This document shows, in pieces, positions 54,066 to 62,942 of a stretch of 63,614 bases of DNA. Origin of the DNA: Pseudomonas oryzihabitans NBRC 102199 (lineage in GTDB: Bacteria; Pseudomonadota; Gammaproteobacteria; Pseudomonadales; Pseudomonadaceae); contig NZ_BBIT01000018.1 in the NCBI RefSeq assembly GCF_000730625.1, positions 1 to 63,614 of the forward strand, given 5' to 3'. Positions within the stretch are counted from its first letter, which is position 1; each line of letters starts with the position of its first letter. Made by a program: the position numbers and the translations under genes. The notes beneath the pieces were generated by a model that searched no databases, was not told where the DNA came from, and saw only the letters and a list, made by a program, of their open reading frames with translations.

Positions 54066-55463
54066 TCAGACGCTGGCCTTGAGGCTGTCCTGGCGGGCCG
54101 TGTCGTAGGAGTGCTTGTCCATCTGCAGGGCGCCTGGCTTGCCCAGGTCGCTCATGGGCACCCGGTAGGTCTCCGGCGACAGGTAGGCCGCCAGGGCCGA
54201 CAGGCAGGTCACGCCGAAGGCCAGGCCGCCGACCACCAGCCAGATGTTCTCGGTGCCGGGCGGGGCGACCAGGGTGAACAGCGCCGGCAGCATGGCGGTG
54301 AACATGGTGCCGATGTTCTGGGCGATGGCCATGGCCGAGACGCGGTAGCGGGTCTGGAACTGCTCCGGGTAGAAGCTCGGGAACACGGCGTTGTAGCCCT
54401 GGTAGACCACGCCCCACATCAGCAGCGACATGACGAAGGCCAGCGGCAGGTTGTGGATGCTGATGGCATAGAGGTAACCGAAGGCCAGCAGACCCGAACC
54501 CAGGGCGCCGCCGATCATGGTCGGCCGGCGGCCGATGCGATCGGAAAGGTTGCCGACGAAGGGGATCACCAGCACGGCGACGATGTTGCCCACCACCGGT
54601 ATCCACAGGTAGACGCTCTTGTCGAAGCCGATGCCGTAGGCCGGCTGCACCGCATAGGCGGCGCCAAAGATGGTGGCCACCACCGGGATGACGTTCATCA
54701 GCGCCATCAGCGCGACCAGGATCATGGCCTTCCAGCTGGTGCTCAGGGCTTCGCCGATGGGCGAGCGCCGGGCCACGCTGGCGGTCTCGGTCTTGGCTTC
54801 TTCCTTGACGAAGGCGGGCGTCTCATGGACCTCGCGGCGGATGATGAAACCGGCCAGCAGGACGAAGGCGCTGAGCAGGAAGGGGATGCGCCAGCCCCAG
54901 CTGTTGAAGGCGTCGGCGGGCATGAAGTAGGCCAGCGGCAGGAAGATCGCCGCGGCCATCACCTGGCCGGCCTGGACGCCCTGCAGGGTAAAGCTCGCAT
55001 AGTAGCCACGCCGGCCGAAGGGGGCGTGTTCGAGCACCATGGAGCTGGCCCCGGAGATCTCGCCGGCCACGGCGAACCCCTGGATCAGGCGCAGCACCAC
55101 CAGCAGGATGGGCGCGAGGATACCGATCTGGTGGTAGGTGGGCAGCAGGCCCACGGCCATGGTGGCGATGCCCATGAGGAACATGCACAGCAGCAGGACG
55201 TTCTTGCGACCGCGGGTATCGCCCCAGTGACCGAGCACGAAGGCACCGACCGGACGGGCCAGATAGCCCACGCCATAGGTGGCGAGGGAGGCGACGATGG
55301 CCATCTTGGGATCGCTGGAGGGGAAGAAGATCTGCGGGAAGATCAGCGCCGCCGCCTGGGCGTAGATGAAGAAGTCGTAGTATTCCAGCGCCGAGCCGAT
55401 CCAGCCGCTGGCAGTGGCTTTCTTGGCTTGGGAGCCGGGGGTGGGGGAGGCGGTATTGGCCAT
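54066..55463 (-). CDS. MHS-family MFS transporter, shikimate/quinate-type
   Basis: A 465-aa, 12-helix permease of the metabolite:H+ symporter family (ShiA/KgtP-like). The start SGWIGSALEYYDFFIYAQAAALIFPQIFFPS, GHWGDTRGRKNVLLL (motif A) and LRLIQGFAVAGEISGASSMVLEHAP are diagnostic. Its setting beside quiC1 suggests shikimate, quinate or protocatechuate-like substrates. Confidence 0.9.
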   Translation of the reverse strand: MANTASPTPGSQAKKATASGWIGSALEYYDFFIYAQAAALIFPQIFFPSSDPKMAIVASLATYGVGYLARPVGAFVLGHWGDTRGRKNVLLLCMFLMGIATMAVGLLPTYHQIGILAPILLVVLRLIQGFAVAGEISGASSMVLEHAPFGRRGYYASFTLQGVQAGQVMAAAIFLPLAYFMPADAFNSWGWRIPFLLSAFVLLAGFIIRREVHETPAFVKEEAKTETASVARRSPIGEALSTSWKAMILVALMALMNVIPVVATIFGAAYAVQPAYGIGFDKSVYLWIPVVGNIVAVLVIPFVGNLSDRIGRRPTMIGGALGSGLLAFGYLYAISIHNLPLAFVMSLLMWGVVYQGYNAVFPSFYPEQFQTRYRVSAMAIAQNIGTMFTAMLPALFTLVAPPGTENIWLVVGGLAFGVTCLSALAAYLSPETYRVPMSDLGKPGALQMDKHSYDTARQDSLKASV

Positions 55464-55911
55464 GGTTGTCTCCGGAATTTTATTGTCAGGCCAGGAGGGT
55501 TTCAGCGCCGCGCACGAACTCGCTCGGGTCGCGGGAGCCGAAGATGGAAAGGACGGGAGGACCTAGCCTGGCCGTCGCCGACTGCGCGCGGTGGGGCTGC
55601 AGACGAGACGGGGGACGCAGGATAACGTGGATAGCTGGGGCATGGACGCACACTCTTGTTTGTCTTGTTATGGTCGACGCGGCGGAAGCGACGAGCGCTG
55701 GGCTCTACGATCATAGTGCGAGGCGCTAACGGGACTGGTCAATTCGCCGGAAGCCCAACTGTTCGATCAGCGAACAGAAACTAACCGGTTCGTACATAAT
55801 CCATTGTTGGGTCGCCGGGCGCCACGAATAATCGGCACCAGACCCGACAGATCCGTGTCACCCCGCCCTGGCCCAGCCCGCGGAGTGGCCGTTCAACACA
55901 GGAGCACCGGC
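55464..55911. promoter_or_regulatory. Divergent control region of the permease and quiC1
   Basis: This 448-bp region holds the promoters of both genes. A 7-bp inverted repeat, CTGTTCGATCAGCGAACAG, lies at 55759-55777. A further GTTCG follows at about 55788, near a possible -10 TACATAAT. This resembles PcaU/PobR-type IclR operators, though the linked regulator is TetR-like. The rest of the region shows nothing clear. Confidence 0.55.
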
Positions 55912-57813
55912 ATGCAGCGTTCCATCGCGACCGTATCCATCAGCGGCACCCTGACCGAGAAGCTCGAGGCCATCGCCGCGGCGGGCTTCGACGGTGTGGA
56001 GATCTTCGAGAACGACCTGCTGTATTCCGGTGCCAGTCCGCGGGAGATCCGCCAGCGCGCCCAGGACCTGGGGCTGGCGATCACCCTGTTCCAGCCGTTC
56101 CGCGACTTCGAGGGCAATCGCCGCGAGCGGCTGCAGCGCAATCTCGACCGCGCCGAGCGCAAGTTCGACCTCATGCAGGAGCTGGGCACCGACCTCATCC
56201 TGGTATGCAGCAACACCGCCGCCGACAGCCTCGGCGACGAGCGCCTGATCGCCGACGACCTGCAGCTGCTGGCCGAGCGCGCCGCCCCGCGTGGCCTGCG
56301 CATCGGCTACGAAGCCCTCGCCTGGGGGCGTCACGTCAACACCTGGCAGCAGGTCTGGCGGCTGGTGAAGGCGGTCGATCACCCCAATCTCGGCGTGCTA
56401 CTCGACAGCTTCCACACCCTGTCCATTGGTGGTGATCCGGCGGGCATCGCGCAGATCCCGGGGGACAAGATCTTTTTCGTGCAGATGGCCGATGCGCCCG
56501 TGCTGCAGATGGACGTGCTGGAGTGGAGTCGGCATTTCCGCTGCTTCCCGGGGCAGGGCGAATTCGACCTGGCCGGTTTCCTCGCGCCCATCCTGCAGAC
56601 CGGCTACCAGGGGCCGCTGTCGCTGGAGATCTTCAATGACGGCTTCCGCGCCGCCCAGACCCGCGCCACCGCCGCCGATGGCCTGAGATCCCTGCTCTAC
56701 CTGGAGGAGCAGACCGCCGCGCGGTTGCAGCGAGAAGAGAGCCCGGTGGCTGCGCCGCTGTTCGCCCCGCCCGAGGCGCCGCGCCTGGAGGGCACCGAAT
56801 TCCTCGAATTCGCCGTGGACGACGGCCATGGCGCCGACCTGGCGGGCTGGCTAGGCAAACTGGGCTTCGTCCGGGCCGGCCGGCACCGCTCCAAGAACGT
56901 CACCCTGCTGCGCCAGGGCGAGATCAACCTGGTGCTCAATGCCGAACCCTATTCCTTCGGCCACAACTTCTTCGAGGCCCACGGCCCCTCGCTGTGCGCC
57001 ATGGCCCTGCGCGTGCCGGACAGCCAGGCCGCCCTGGAGCGCGCCCAGCAGTACCGGGCGCAGCCCTATCGCGGCCTGGTCGGTCCCAACGAGCGCGAGA
57101 TCCCGGCGGTGCGGGCGCCCGATGGCAGCCTGATTTATCTCGCCGATCGTGGCGCCGACGGCCGCAGTCTCTATGACACCGACTTCGACGTCAGCGCCGG
57201 CGCCAGCGGCGGCCTCGGCCTGACCCACGTCGACCACGTGGCCATCGCCCTGCCGGCCGATGCCCTGGACAGCTGGGTGCTGTTCTACAAGAGCCTGTTC
57301 GATTTCAGCGCCGACGACGAGGTGGTGGTCCCGGACCCCTATGGCCTGGTCAAGAGTCGCGCCCTGAAGAATCGCGAGAGCAGCGTGCGCCTGGCGCTCA
57401 ACATCTCGGAGAATCGCAACACCGCCATCGCCCGGGCGCTGTCCAGCTATCGCGGCTCGGGGGTGCACCACATCGCCTTCGCCTGCCAGGACATCTTCCA
57501 GGCGGTGGAGCAGGCCAAGGCCGCCGGGGTGCCCCTGCTGGAGATCCCGATGAACTACTACGACGACCTGGGAGCGCGCTTCGATTTCGACGACGACTTC
57601 CTCAGTCGGCTGGCCTACTACAACGTCCTCTACGACCGCGATGCCCAGGGCGGCGAGCTGTTCCACGTCTACACCGAGTCCTTCGCCGACCGCTTCTTCT
57701 TCGAAATCCTGCAGCGCAAGGATTACAGTGGCTACGGCGCCGCCAACAGCCCGGTCCGCCTGGCGGCCATGCTGCAGGCGCGCCAGGGTCGCCCGGCGCC
57801 CCTGGAATTCTGA
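55912..57813 (+). CDS. quiC1: 3-dehydroshikimate dehydratase QuiC1 (two-domain, HPPD-fused)
   Basis: A 633-aa enzyme converting 3-dehydroshikimate to protocatechuate, feeding the beta-ketoadipate pathway. Residues 1-280 form the TIM-barrel dehydratase: metal-site residues appear in GYEALAWG, LLDSFHTLS, QMAD and SLEIFND. Residues 300-633 resemble 4-hydroxyphenylpyruvate dioxygenase (vicinal-oxygen-chelate repeats, with GLTHVDHVAIALP and GVHHIAFACQD). This fusion is the QuiC1 type known in Pseudomonas. The ATG at 55912 follows AGGAG. quiA and quiB are not in the window. Confidence 0.94.
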   Translation: MQRSIATVSISGTLTEKLEAIAAAGFDGVEIFENDLLYSGASPREIRQRAQDLGLAITLFQPFRDFEGNRRERLQRNLDRAERKFDLMQELGTDLILVCSNTAADSLGDERLIADDLQLLAERAAPRGLRIGYEALAWGRHVNTWQQVWRLVKAVDHPNLGVLLDSFHTLSIGGDPAGIAQIPGDKIFFVQMADAPVLQMDVLEWSRHFRCFPGQGEFDLAGFLAPILQTGYQGPLSLEIFNDGFRAAQTRATAADGLRSLLYLEEQTAARLQREESPVAAPLFAPPEAPRLEGTEFLEFAVDDGHGADLAGWLGKLGFVRAGRHRSKNVTLLRQGEINLVLNAEPYSFGHNFFEAHGPSLCAMALRVPDSQAALERAQQYRAQPYRGLVGPNEREIPAVRAPDGSLIYLADRGADGRSLYDTDFDVSAGASGGLGLTHVDHVAIALPADALDSWVLFYKSLFDFSADDEVVVPDPYGLVKSRALKNRESSVRLALNISENRNTAIARALSSYRGSGVHHIAFACQDIFQAVEQAKAAGVPLLEIPMNYYDDLGARFDFDDDFLSRLAYYNVLYDRDAQGGELFHVYTESFADRFFFEILQRKDYSGYGAANSPVRLAAMLQARQGRPAPLEF

Positions 57814-57818
57814 GCCAG

Positions 57819-57840
57819 GCGGGCACCCCGGGGTGCCCGC
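57819..57840 (+). terminator. Perfect palindromic hairpin between quiC1 and the TetR gene
   Basis: A 22-nt perfect GC-rich palindrome (arms GCGGGCACC / GGTGCCCGC) directly follows the quiC1 stop. It may attenuate read-through into the TetR gene, which starts 27 nt later. Confidence 0.55.
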
Positions 57841-57867
57841 GCCTCTCCTCCGACAAGAGTCAGCCCG

Positions 57868-58524
57868 ATGCAGGACACCCCGGCGCTCGCGCCCACGCTG
57901 CGTACCCCGCGCAAGAACAATCCCGAGAAGACCCGCCAGGCCATCCTCGCCGCCGCCGTGGCCGAGTTCGCCGACCTGGGCCTGAGTGGCGCGCGGGTGG
58001 ACGCCATCGCCGAGCGCACCCATACCTCCAAGCGGATGATCTACTACTACTTCGGCAGCAAGGAGCAGCTCTACCTGACGGTGCTGGAAAAGCTCTACAG
58101 CGACGTGCGCGGCAACGAGGCCGAATTGCCGCTGGACCGCCTGCCGCCGCTGGAGGCGATCCGCACCCTGGCGGAATTCCTTTTCGAGCATCACCGCAGT
58201 CACGACGACTTCATCCGCGTGGTGAGCATCGAGAACATCCACCGCGGTCGCCACCTGGCGCAGTCCGAGACCATCTCCAGCCTCAACTCCTCGGCGCTGG
58301 AAGCCCTGCGCCGCATCCTCGCCCGCGGCGAAGCCAGCGGCGAGATCCGCAGCGGGCTGGACGCGGTGGATGTGCACCTGCTGATGTGCTCGTTCTGCTT
58401 CTACCGCGTCTCCAACCGCCACACCTTCGGCCGCATCCACGACATCGACATGGAAGAACCGGCGGTGCTGCGCCGCCACAAGACCATGATCGGCGATGCC
58501 ATGGTGCGCTACCTCCAGCCGTAG
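57868..58524 (+). CDS. TetR-family regulator, linked to quiC1
   Basis: A 218-aa TetR regulator. HTH: EKTRQAILAAAVAEFADLGLSGARVDAIAERTHTSKRMIYYYFGSKEQLY. The C-terminal ligand domain is family-specific (HRSHDDFIRVVSIENIHRGRHLAQ). Its position right after quiC1 suggests control of the shikimate/quinate cluster, but no operator has been assigned to it. Confidence 0.88.
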   Translation: MQDTPALAPTLRTPRKNNPEKTRQAILAAAVAEFADLGLSGARVDAIAERTHTSKRMIYYYFGSKEQLYLTVLEKLYSDVRGNEAELPLDRLPPLEAIRTLAEFLFEHHRSHDDFIRVVSIENIHRGRHLAQSETISSLNSSALEALRRILARGEASGEIRSGLDAVDVHLLMCSFCFYRVSNRHTFGRIHDIDMEEPAVLRRHKTMIGDAMVRYLQP

Positions 58525-59047
58525 GGCCTGCGGGCGGCCCTCACCCCAGCCCTCTCCCAGGGGGAGAGGGGGCGTCTGATCGAGGCTTCCAGTCGCTGCC
58601 TGGATTCGTAGGGTGGAAAACCGCGTAGCGTTTTCCACGCGGCTGCCCGAGCAATCTTCTCTCGGAGAGAGGGCAAGCCTGGTAGGTTGGGTTGAGACGG
58701 CTTCATCGTCGAAGCCCAACGCTATCGGATACCCCACGTTGGGCTTCGCTGCGCTCAACCCAACCTACGGAATCATCTACTTTCTCGCCCTCGGAGAAAG
58801 GGCGAACCCAGATATGTAGGGTGGAAAACCGCGCAGCGTTTTCCACGCGGCTACCCGAGCAATCTTTTCTCGGAGAGAGGGCAAGCCTCTTAGGTTAGTT
58901 GAGACGGCTTCACCGTCGAAGCCCAACGCTGCCGGATACCCCACGTTGGGCTTCGCTGCGCTCAACCCAACCTACGGAATTATCTACCCCCTCTCCCTCG
59001 GGGAGAGGGCCGGGGTGAGGGCAACCCCGGCACCCCAGCCAAAACCC
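58525..59047. repeat. Tandem composite repeat island
   Basis: After a CCCTCTCCC hairpin (58538-58573), a composite unit of about 208 bp occurs twice in direct order, from about 58609 and again from about 58817. Each unit contains a GTGGAAAACCGC/GCGTTTTCCAC inverted repeat (58613-58638; 58821-58846). This is followed by an AGAGAGGGCAAGCCT segment, an inverted TTGGGCTTCGACG element, and a TTGGGCTTCGCTGCGCTCAA element (58739-58769; 58946-58976). A last hairpin lies at 58987-59021. No gene is present. Confidence 0.85.
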
Positions 59048-59905
59048 TTAGAGCACCGGCATCCCGCCCGTCACCGGCAGCATTGCGCCGGAGATGTAGC
59101 TGCCTTCGTCCGAGGCCAGCAGCACATAGGCCGGGGCCAGCTCCACCGGCTGGCCGGCGCGACCAAGAGGGGTACTGGCGCCGAATTGCTCAGGTTCGTC
59201 GGGCTTCATGGTGCTGACGATCAGCGGCGTCCAGATCGGGCCGGGGGCCACGCTGTTGGCGCGGATGCCCTTGTCGCCGAGCAGTTGCGCCAGGCCCGCG
59301 GTGAAGTTGGCGATGGCGCCCTTGGTCGCCGAATAGGCCAGCAGGGTCGGCGGGGCGATGTCGGCGTTGATCGAGGCGGTGTTGATGATGGAGCCACCGC
59401 GCGGCATGTGCTTCACCGCCGCCTGGGTGATGCGGAACATGGCGTGGATGTTCACGTTGAAGGTATGCACCCATTCCTCGTCAGGAATCTCGTCGAGACT
59501 GTCGCGCACCTGCTGGAAGGCGGCGTTGTTGACCAGCACGTCGATCCGGCCAAAGGCCTCGACGGTCTTCTGCACCACGTCCAGGCAGGTCTGGCGATCG
59601 ACCAGATCGCCGGGCAGTAGGACGGCCTGGCGCCCGGCCTCGGTGACCAGGCGGGCGGTCTCCCGGGCATCCTCGTGCTCGTCCAGGTAGGCGATGGCGA
59701 CATCGGCGCCCTCACGGGCGAAGGCGATGGCCACGGCGCGGCCGATACCGCTGTCGGCGCCGGTGATCAGCGCCGCCTTGCCCTTGAGGCGACCCGAGCC
59801 GCGATAGGTTGCGGCGCCGCTGTCGGGCAGCGGATCCATGCGCGCTTCGGAGCCGGGAAAGGTCTGGGGTTGGGGTTTCAGTGGGGGCTTGGGATAGTCG
59901 CTCAT
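59048..59905 (-). CDS. YghA-like SDR oxidoreductase (copy A)
   Basis: A 285-aa SDR with an N-terminal extension (MSDYPKPPLKPQPQTFPGSEARMDPLPDSGAATYRGSGRL) typical of YghA-type NADP aldehyde reductases. Cofactor loop ITGADSGIG; catalytic YSATKG; GPIWTPLIVS. An AAGGAGT Shine-Dalgarno supports the ATG at 59905. It is a close paralogue of the gene at 61067, with manA-like between. Confidence 0.9.
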   Translation of the reverse strand: MSDYPKPPLKPQPQTFPGSEARMDPLPDSGAATYRGSGRLKGKAALITGADSGIGRAVAIAFAREGADVAIAYLDEHEDARETARLVTEAGRQAVLLPGDLVDRQTCLDVVQKTVEAFGRIDVLVNNAAFQQVRDSLDEIPDEEWVHTFNVNIHAMFRITQAAVKHMPRGGSIINTASINADIAPPTLLAYSATKGAIANFTAGLAQLLGDKGIRANSVAPGPIWTPLIVSTMKPDEPEQFGASTPLGRAGQPVELAPAYVLLASDEGSYISGAMLPVTGGMPVL

Positions 59906-59937
59906 GGGGACTCCTTGAAGGTCAGTGAGCTTGCAGT

Positions 59938-61011
59938 TCAGGAAGAGCAATCGATACCCAGGTCGGCCATGACCGCGGGGCCGTAGCCGGCGGCGGCCAG
60001 GGGCGCCTGGATGTCCTGATGCAGATCCGGCACGTAGCCGATCAGCAGGTCGGCCGGGCCGCTCAGACGGATTTCACCGAGCGCGGCCGGTAGCAGCAGG
60101 GATTCGGCGGCGCCGAGCATGCCGCTCCAGCCAGCCGACTCCAGCCGTACCGGACGCCCGACGTTGCTCAGTAGGCGGGCGCTGGAGAAGCCATAGTCCA
60201 GCGGCGGCGCCCCGGCGCCGGCCAGCCGCCAGCGTTCCAGGGCGAAGTGCCGGCAGGCGGTGCACAGCAGGCGGTCGTGCCCATCGCCCAGGGGCAGGCG
60301 CAGCCCGGGGGTGACCCGCGGATCGGCATCCAGATCCAGTTCGTCCAGCAGCGCCTCGATACCGGCGCGCCAGTCGGCGTGGGGCAGCGGCTCGCCATCG
60401 GTCATGCGCCAGGGCATGGCCTGCTGCTGGATGTCCGAGGTCTGTTCGATCTCGTAGATCAGGGTGCCGGGACCGAAGCTGTGCAGGGTGCCGCCGGGGA
60501 TGAAGAAGGTCTCGCCAGCGCGCACCGGCAGGCGCCGCATGACGGCGTCGTAGTCCTGCCGCAGCAGGGCGTCGCGCACGCGCTCGCGACTCTGGCCGGG
60601 CTTGAGGCCCACCAGGGCGGTGGCGCCCGGTTCGGCCCAGAGGATGTGCCAGGCCTCGGTCTTGCCGTTGGGCTGGCATTCCAGGCGGCGGGCGGTGGCG
60701 TCATCGGCGTGCAGATGCACCGGCAGGCGCCCGCTGCCGTCGATGAACTTGGTCAGCAGGGGAAACCAGGGACCCTGCCAGCCCGGCGCGACCAGTTGTT
60801 CGGGATAGGCCTGCACCACGTCATGCAGGCTCTGGCCGGCGAGGGGACCGTCGAGCACCGTGGCACTGCTGCCCGGTACGTCGCTGATTTCCCAGGTCTC
60901 GGCGATGCGGCCCGGAGGCAGGCCACGCTTGCCGAGGCGCTCGCCGATCTCGTGACCGCCGAACACATGGGTGCGCAAGGGGGTGGAAAGGCGCAGGGGT
61001 TGGCCAAGCAT
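59938..61011 (-). CDS. manA: Class I mannose-6-phosphate isomerase
   Basis: A 357-aa cupin-type isomerase interconverting mannose 6-phosphate and fructose 6-phosphate with zinc. LPPGRIAETWEISDVPGSSATV, FPLLTKFIDGSGRLPVHLHADDATA (metal-binding His pair), KTEAWHILWAEPGA and ETFFIPGGTLHSFG are diagnostic of the short, B. subtilis-type ManA. It lies between the two YghA-like SDR genes on one strand. Confidence 0.9.
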   Translation of the reverse strand: MLGQPLRLSTPLRTHVFGGHEIGERLGKRGLPPGRIAETWEISDVPGSSATVLDGPLAGQSLHDVVQAYPEQLVAPGWQGPWFPLLTKFIDGSGRLPVHLHADDATARRLECQPNGKTEAWHILWAEPGATALVGLKPGQSRERVRDALLRQDYDAVMRRLPVRAGETFFIPGGTLHSFGPGTLIYEIEQTSDIQQQAMPWRMTDGEPLPHADWRAGIEALLDELDLDADPRVTPGLRLPLGDGHDRLLCTACRHFALERWRLAGAGAPPLDYGFSSARLLSNVGRPVRLESAGWSGMLGAAESLLLPAALGEIRLSGPADLLIGYVPDLHQDIQAPLAAAGYGPAVMADLGIDCSS

Positions 61012-61066
61012 CGGGGGACTCCAGCGGCAAGAAAGGCGCCCCGGCCCGGGCCGGGGCAGAGAACAC

Positions 61067-61924
61067 TCAGAGAATCGGCTTGCCGCCGGTGACGGCGATG
61101 CGCGCGCCCGAGGTGTAGCTGGATTCGTCGGAGGCCAGCATCACATAGACCGGCGCCAGTTCCACCGGCTGGCCGGGGCGGCCGAGCGGGGTGTTGCCGC
61201 CGAATTCCTTGACCTGCTCGGGCGGCATGGTGGCCGGGATCAGCGGGGTCCAGACAGGGCCGGGGGCCACGCTGTTGGCGCGGATGCCCTTTTCGCCAAG
61301 CAGTTGCGCCAGGCCCGCGGTGAAGTTGGCGATGGCGCCCTTGGTGGTGGCATAGGCCAGCAGCGTCGGCCGCGGCATGTCCGAATTCACCGAGGTGGTG
61401 TTGATGATGGAGCCACCCTGGCCCATGTGCTTCACCGCGGCCTGGGTGATGCGAAACATGGCGGTGATGTTCACATCGAAGGTGTAGACCCACTCGTCGT
61501 CGGGAATTTCGTCGAGGGTCTCGTGGGTCATCTGGAAGGCGGCGTTGTTGACCAGCACGTCGATGCGCCCGAAGGCGGCCACGGTCTTGTCCACCACCGC
61601 CAGGCACTGCTCGCGCTTGGACAGGCAGCCCGGCAGCAGCAGGGCCTCGCGCCCGGCTTCGCGCACCAGGCGGGCGGTGTCCTCGGCGTCTTCGTGCTCG
61701 TTCAGGTAGCTGATGGCGACATCGGCGCCCTCGCGGGCGAAGGCGATGGCCACGGCACGGCCGATGCCGCTGTCGCCACCGGTGATCAGCGCCTTCTTGC
61801 CGGCCAGACGGCCAGAGCCCTTGTAGCTTTGCTCACCGCAATCCGGGACCGGATTCATGCGCGATTGCAGGCCGGGAACCTCTTGCTGCTGTTCCGGCAT
61901 CGGGGCTTTGGGAAAATCGGTCAT
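61067..61924 (-). CDS. YghA-like SDR oxidoreductase (copy B)
   Basis: A 285-aa SDR very similar to the protein encoded at 59048-59905. It has NPVPDCGEQSYKGSGRLAGKKALITGGDSGIGRAVAIAFAREGADVAISYLNEHED and active-site YATTKGAI. The start at 61924 is supported by a GGAGG-type sequence (revcomp of CCTC at 61931). It leads the SDR-manA-SDR row. A role in aldehyde or sugar-stress response is inferred only. Confidence 0.9.
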   Translation of the reverse strand: MTDFPKAPMPEQQQEVPGLQSRMNPVPDCGEQSYKGSGRLAGKKALITGGDSGIGRAVAIAFAREGADVAISYLNEHEDAEDTARLVREAGREALLLPGCLSKREQCLAVVDKTVAAFGRIDVLVNNAAFQMTHETLDEIPDDEWVYTFDVNITAMFRITQAAVKHMGQGGSIINTTSVNSDMPRPTLLAYATTKGAIANFTAGLAQLLGEKGIRANSVAPGPVWTPLIPATMPPEQVKEFGGNTPLGRPGQPVELAPVYVMLASDESSYTSGARIAVTGGKPIL

Positions 61925-62024
61925 GGAGGAATCCTCGTCGCTCGTGTGACTTTTGCGGGCCTGTCAGTACCGACAGGCCACAAGCGGCGAGGGTTCGAGA
62001 CCCGGGACGGGCGGTGTAGCGGCG

Positions 62025-62612
62025 CTAGCGCGGTGCCGCTTCGGCCCAGCGCGGCGGCACCGTGGGCTGCCAGGTGGCGAGGGCGTCTAGCAGGGCGGTT
62101 GGCGAAGCCTCCACCTGCAGCATGGCGCGGTGCGGCGCGGCAACGAAGCCCTGGGCGACCAGGTGATCGAGGAAGCCTTCCAATTGCGCGTAGAAGCCAT
62201 CGACCTCCAAGAGACCCATCGGCTTGGCGTGATAGCCGAGCTGCCCCCAGGTCCAGACCTCGAAGAGTTCTTCCAGAGTGCCCAGGCCGCCGGGGAGGGC
62301 GATGAAGGCATCGGCCAGCTCCGCCATCCGCGCCTTGCGCGCATGCATGCCGTCGACCACTTCCAGCCGAGTGCAGCCCGTATGGCCCAGTTCGGCGGTC
62401 TTGAGGCTCTGGGGGATGATGCCGATGACTTCGCCACCGGCGGCCAGGGCGGCATCGGCGACCACACCCATCAGGCCGACCTTGCCACCGCCGTAAACCA
62501 GGGTGAGGCCGCGCTCGGCGAGGGTACGCCCGAGGTGCGCGGCCGCTTCGGCGAAGACCGGCGAGGCGCCGGGCTTGGCACCACAGAAGACACAGACGGT
62601 TTTCAGCGACAT
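62025..62612 (-). CDS. LOG-family protein (TIGR00730, cytokinin riboside 5'-monophosphate phosphoribohydrolase type)
   Basis: A 195-aa LOG protein with the two family motifs [17 protein letters not shown] and [21 protein letters not shown]. It begins [13 protein letters not shown] enzymes cleave nucleoside 5'-monophosphates (AMP or cytokinin nucleotides) to base and ribose 5-phosphate; in bacteria the physiological substrate is often AMP. An AGGAGT Shine-Dalgarno precedes the ATG. Confidence 0.92.
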   Translation of the reverse strand: MSLKTVCVFCGAKPGASPVFAEAAAHLGRTLAERGLTLVYGGGKVGLMGVVADAALAAGGEVIGIIPQSLKTAELGHTGCTRLEVVDGMHARKARMAELADAFIALPGGLGTLEELFEVWTWGQLGYHAKPMGLLEVDGFYAQLEGFLDHLVAQGFVAAPHRAMLQVEASPTALLDALATWQPTVPPRWAEAAPR

Positions 62613-62674
62613 GGGGACTCCTAGGCAGGCAAAACGCCTAGCCTAGCTGCCCGTCACCCGTGATCAAAGCACCG

Positions 62675-62767
62675 TCATCGCGCGAGGAAAGCCTCTTCCG
62701 GCGCATTGCCACTGGCGGCCTGGGCATAGCTGGCGAACAACTCGTGCAACAGGGCGGTAAGGGTCAT
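62675..62767 (-). CDS. Possible 30-aa small protein
   Basis: A short frame MTLTALLHELFASYAQAASG... begins at an ATG with AAGGA 9 nt upstream. It is amphipathic, helix-like and not obviously part of a larger gene. It lies between the LOG and azurin genes. Support is modest; it could be chance. Confidence 0.35.
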   Translation of the reverse strand: MTLTALLHELFASYAQAASGNAPEEAFLAR

Positions 62768-62942
62768 GGCGGGCGTCCTTGGCTGGCGGGTGATGGAGGG
62801 ATAGTACCCAGAGGTAAGGCCTGGCGACCTGGCAAAGGTTTCGATGGAGGCGATAGAGCGGAGCCGCTCCCTTGCCATGGCCGCTGGAACCCGCCACCCT
62901 CGCATCGGTCTGACTGGCGACTTTCACGCATCCGGAGGGTTC

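Noticed and set aside
58525-59000. Several short frames of 60-80 codons with repeated peptides
   Set aside because: They are translations of the tandem repeats, differ by frame and carry no protein-like conservation.
58609-59021. CRISPR-like array in the repeat island
   Set aside because: The units are two long tandem copies with no unique regular spacers and no cas genes.
62768-62942. Anr/FNR box upstream of azurin
   Set aside because: No TTGAT-N4-ATCAA-like sequence could be found.
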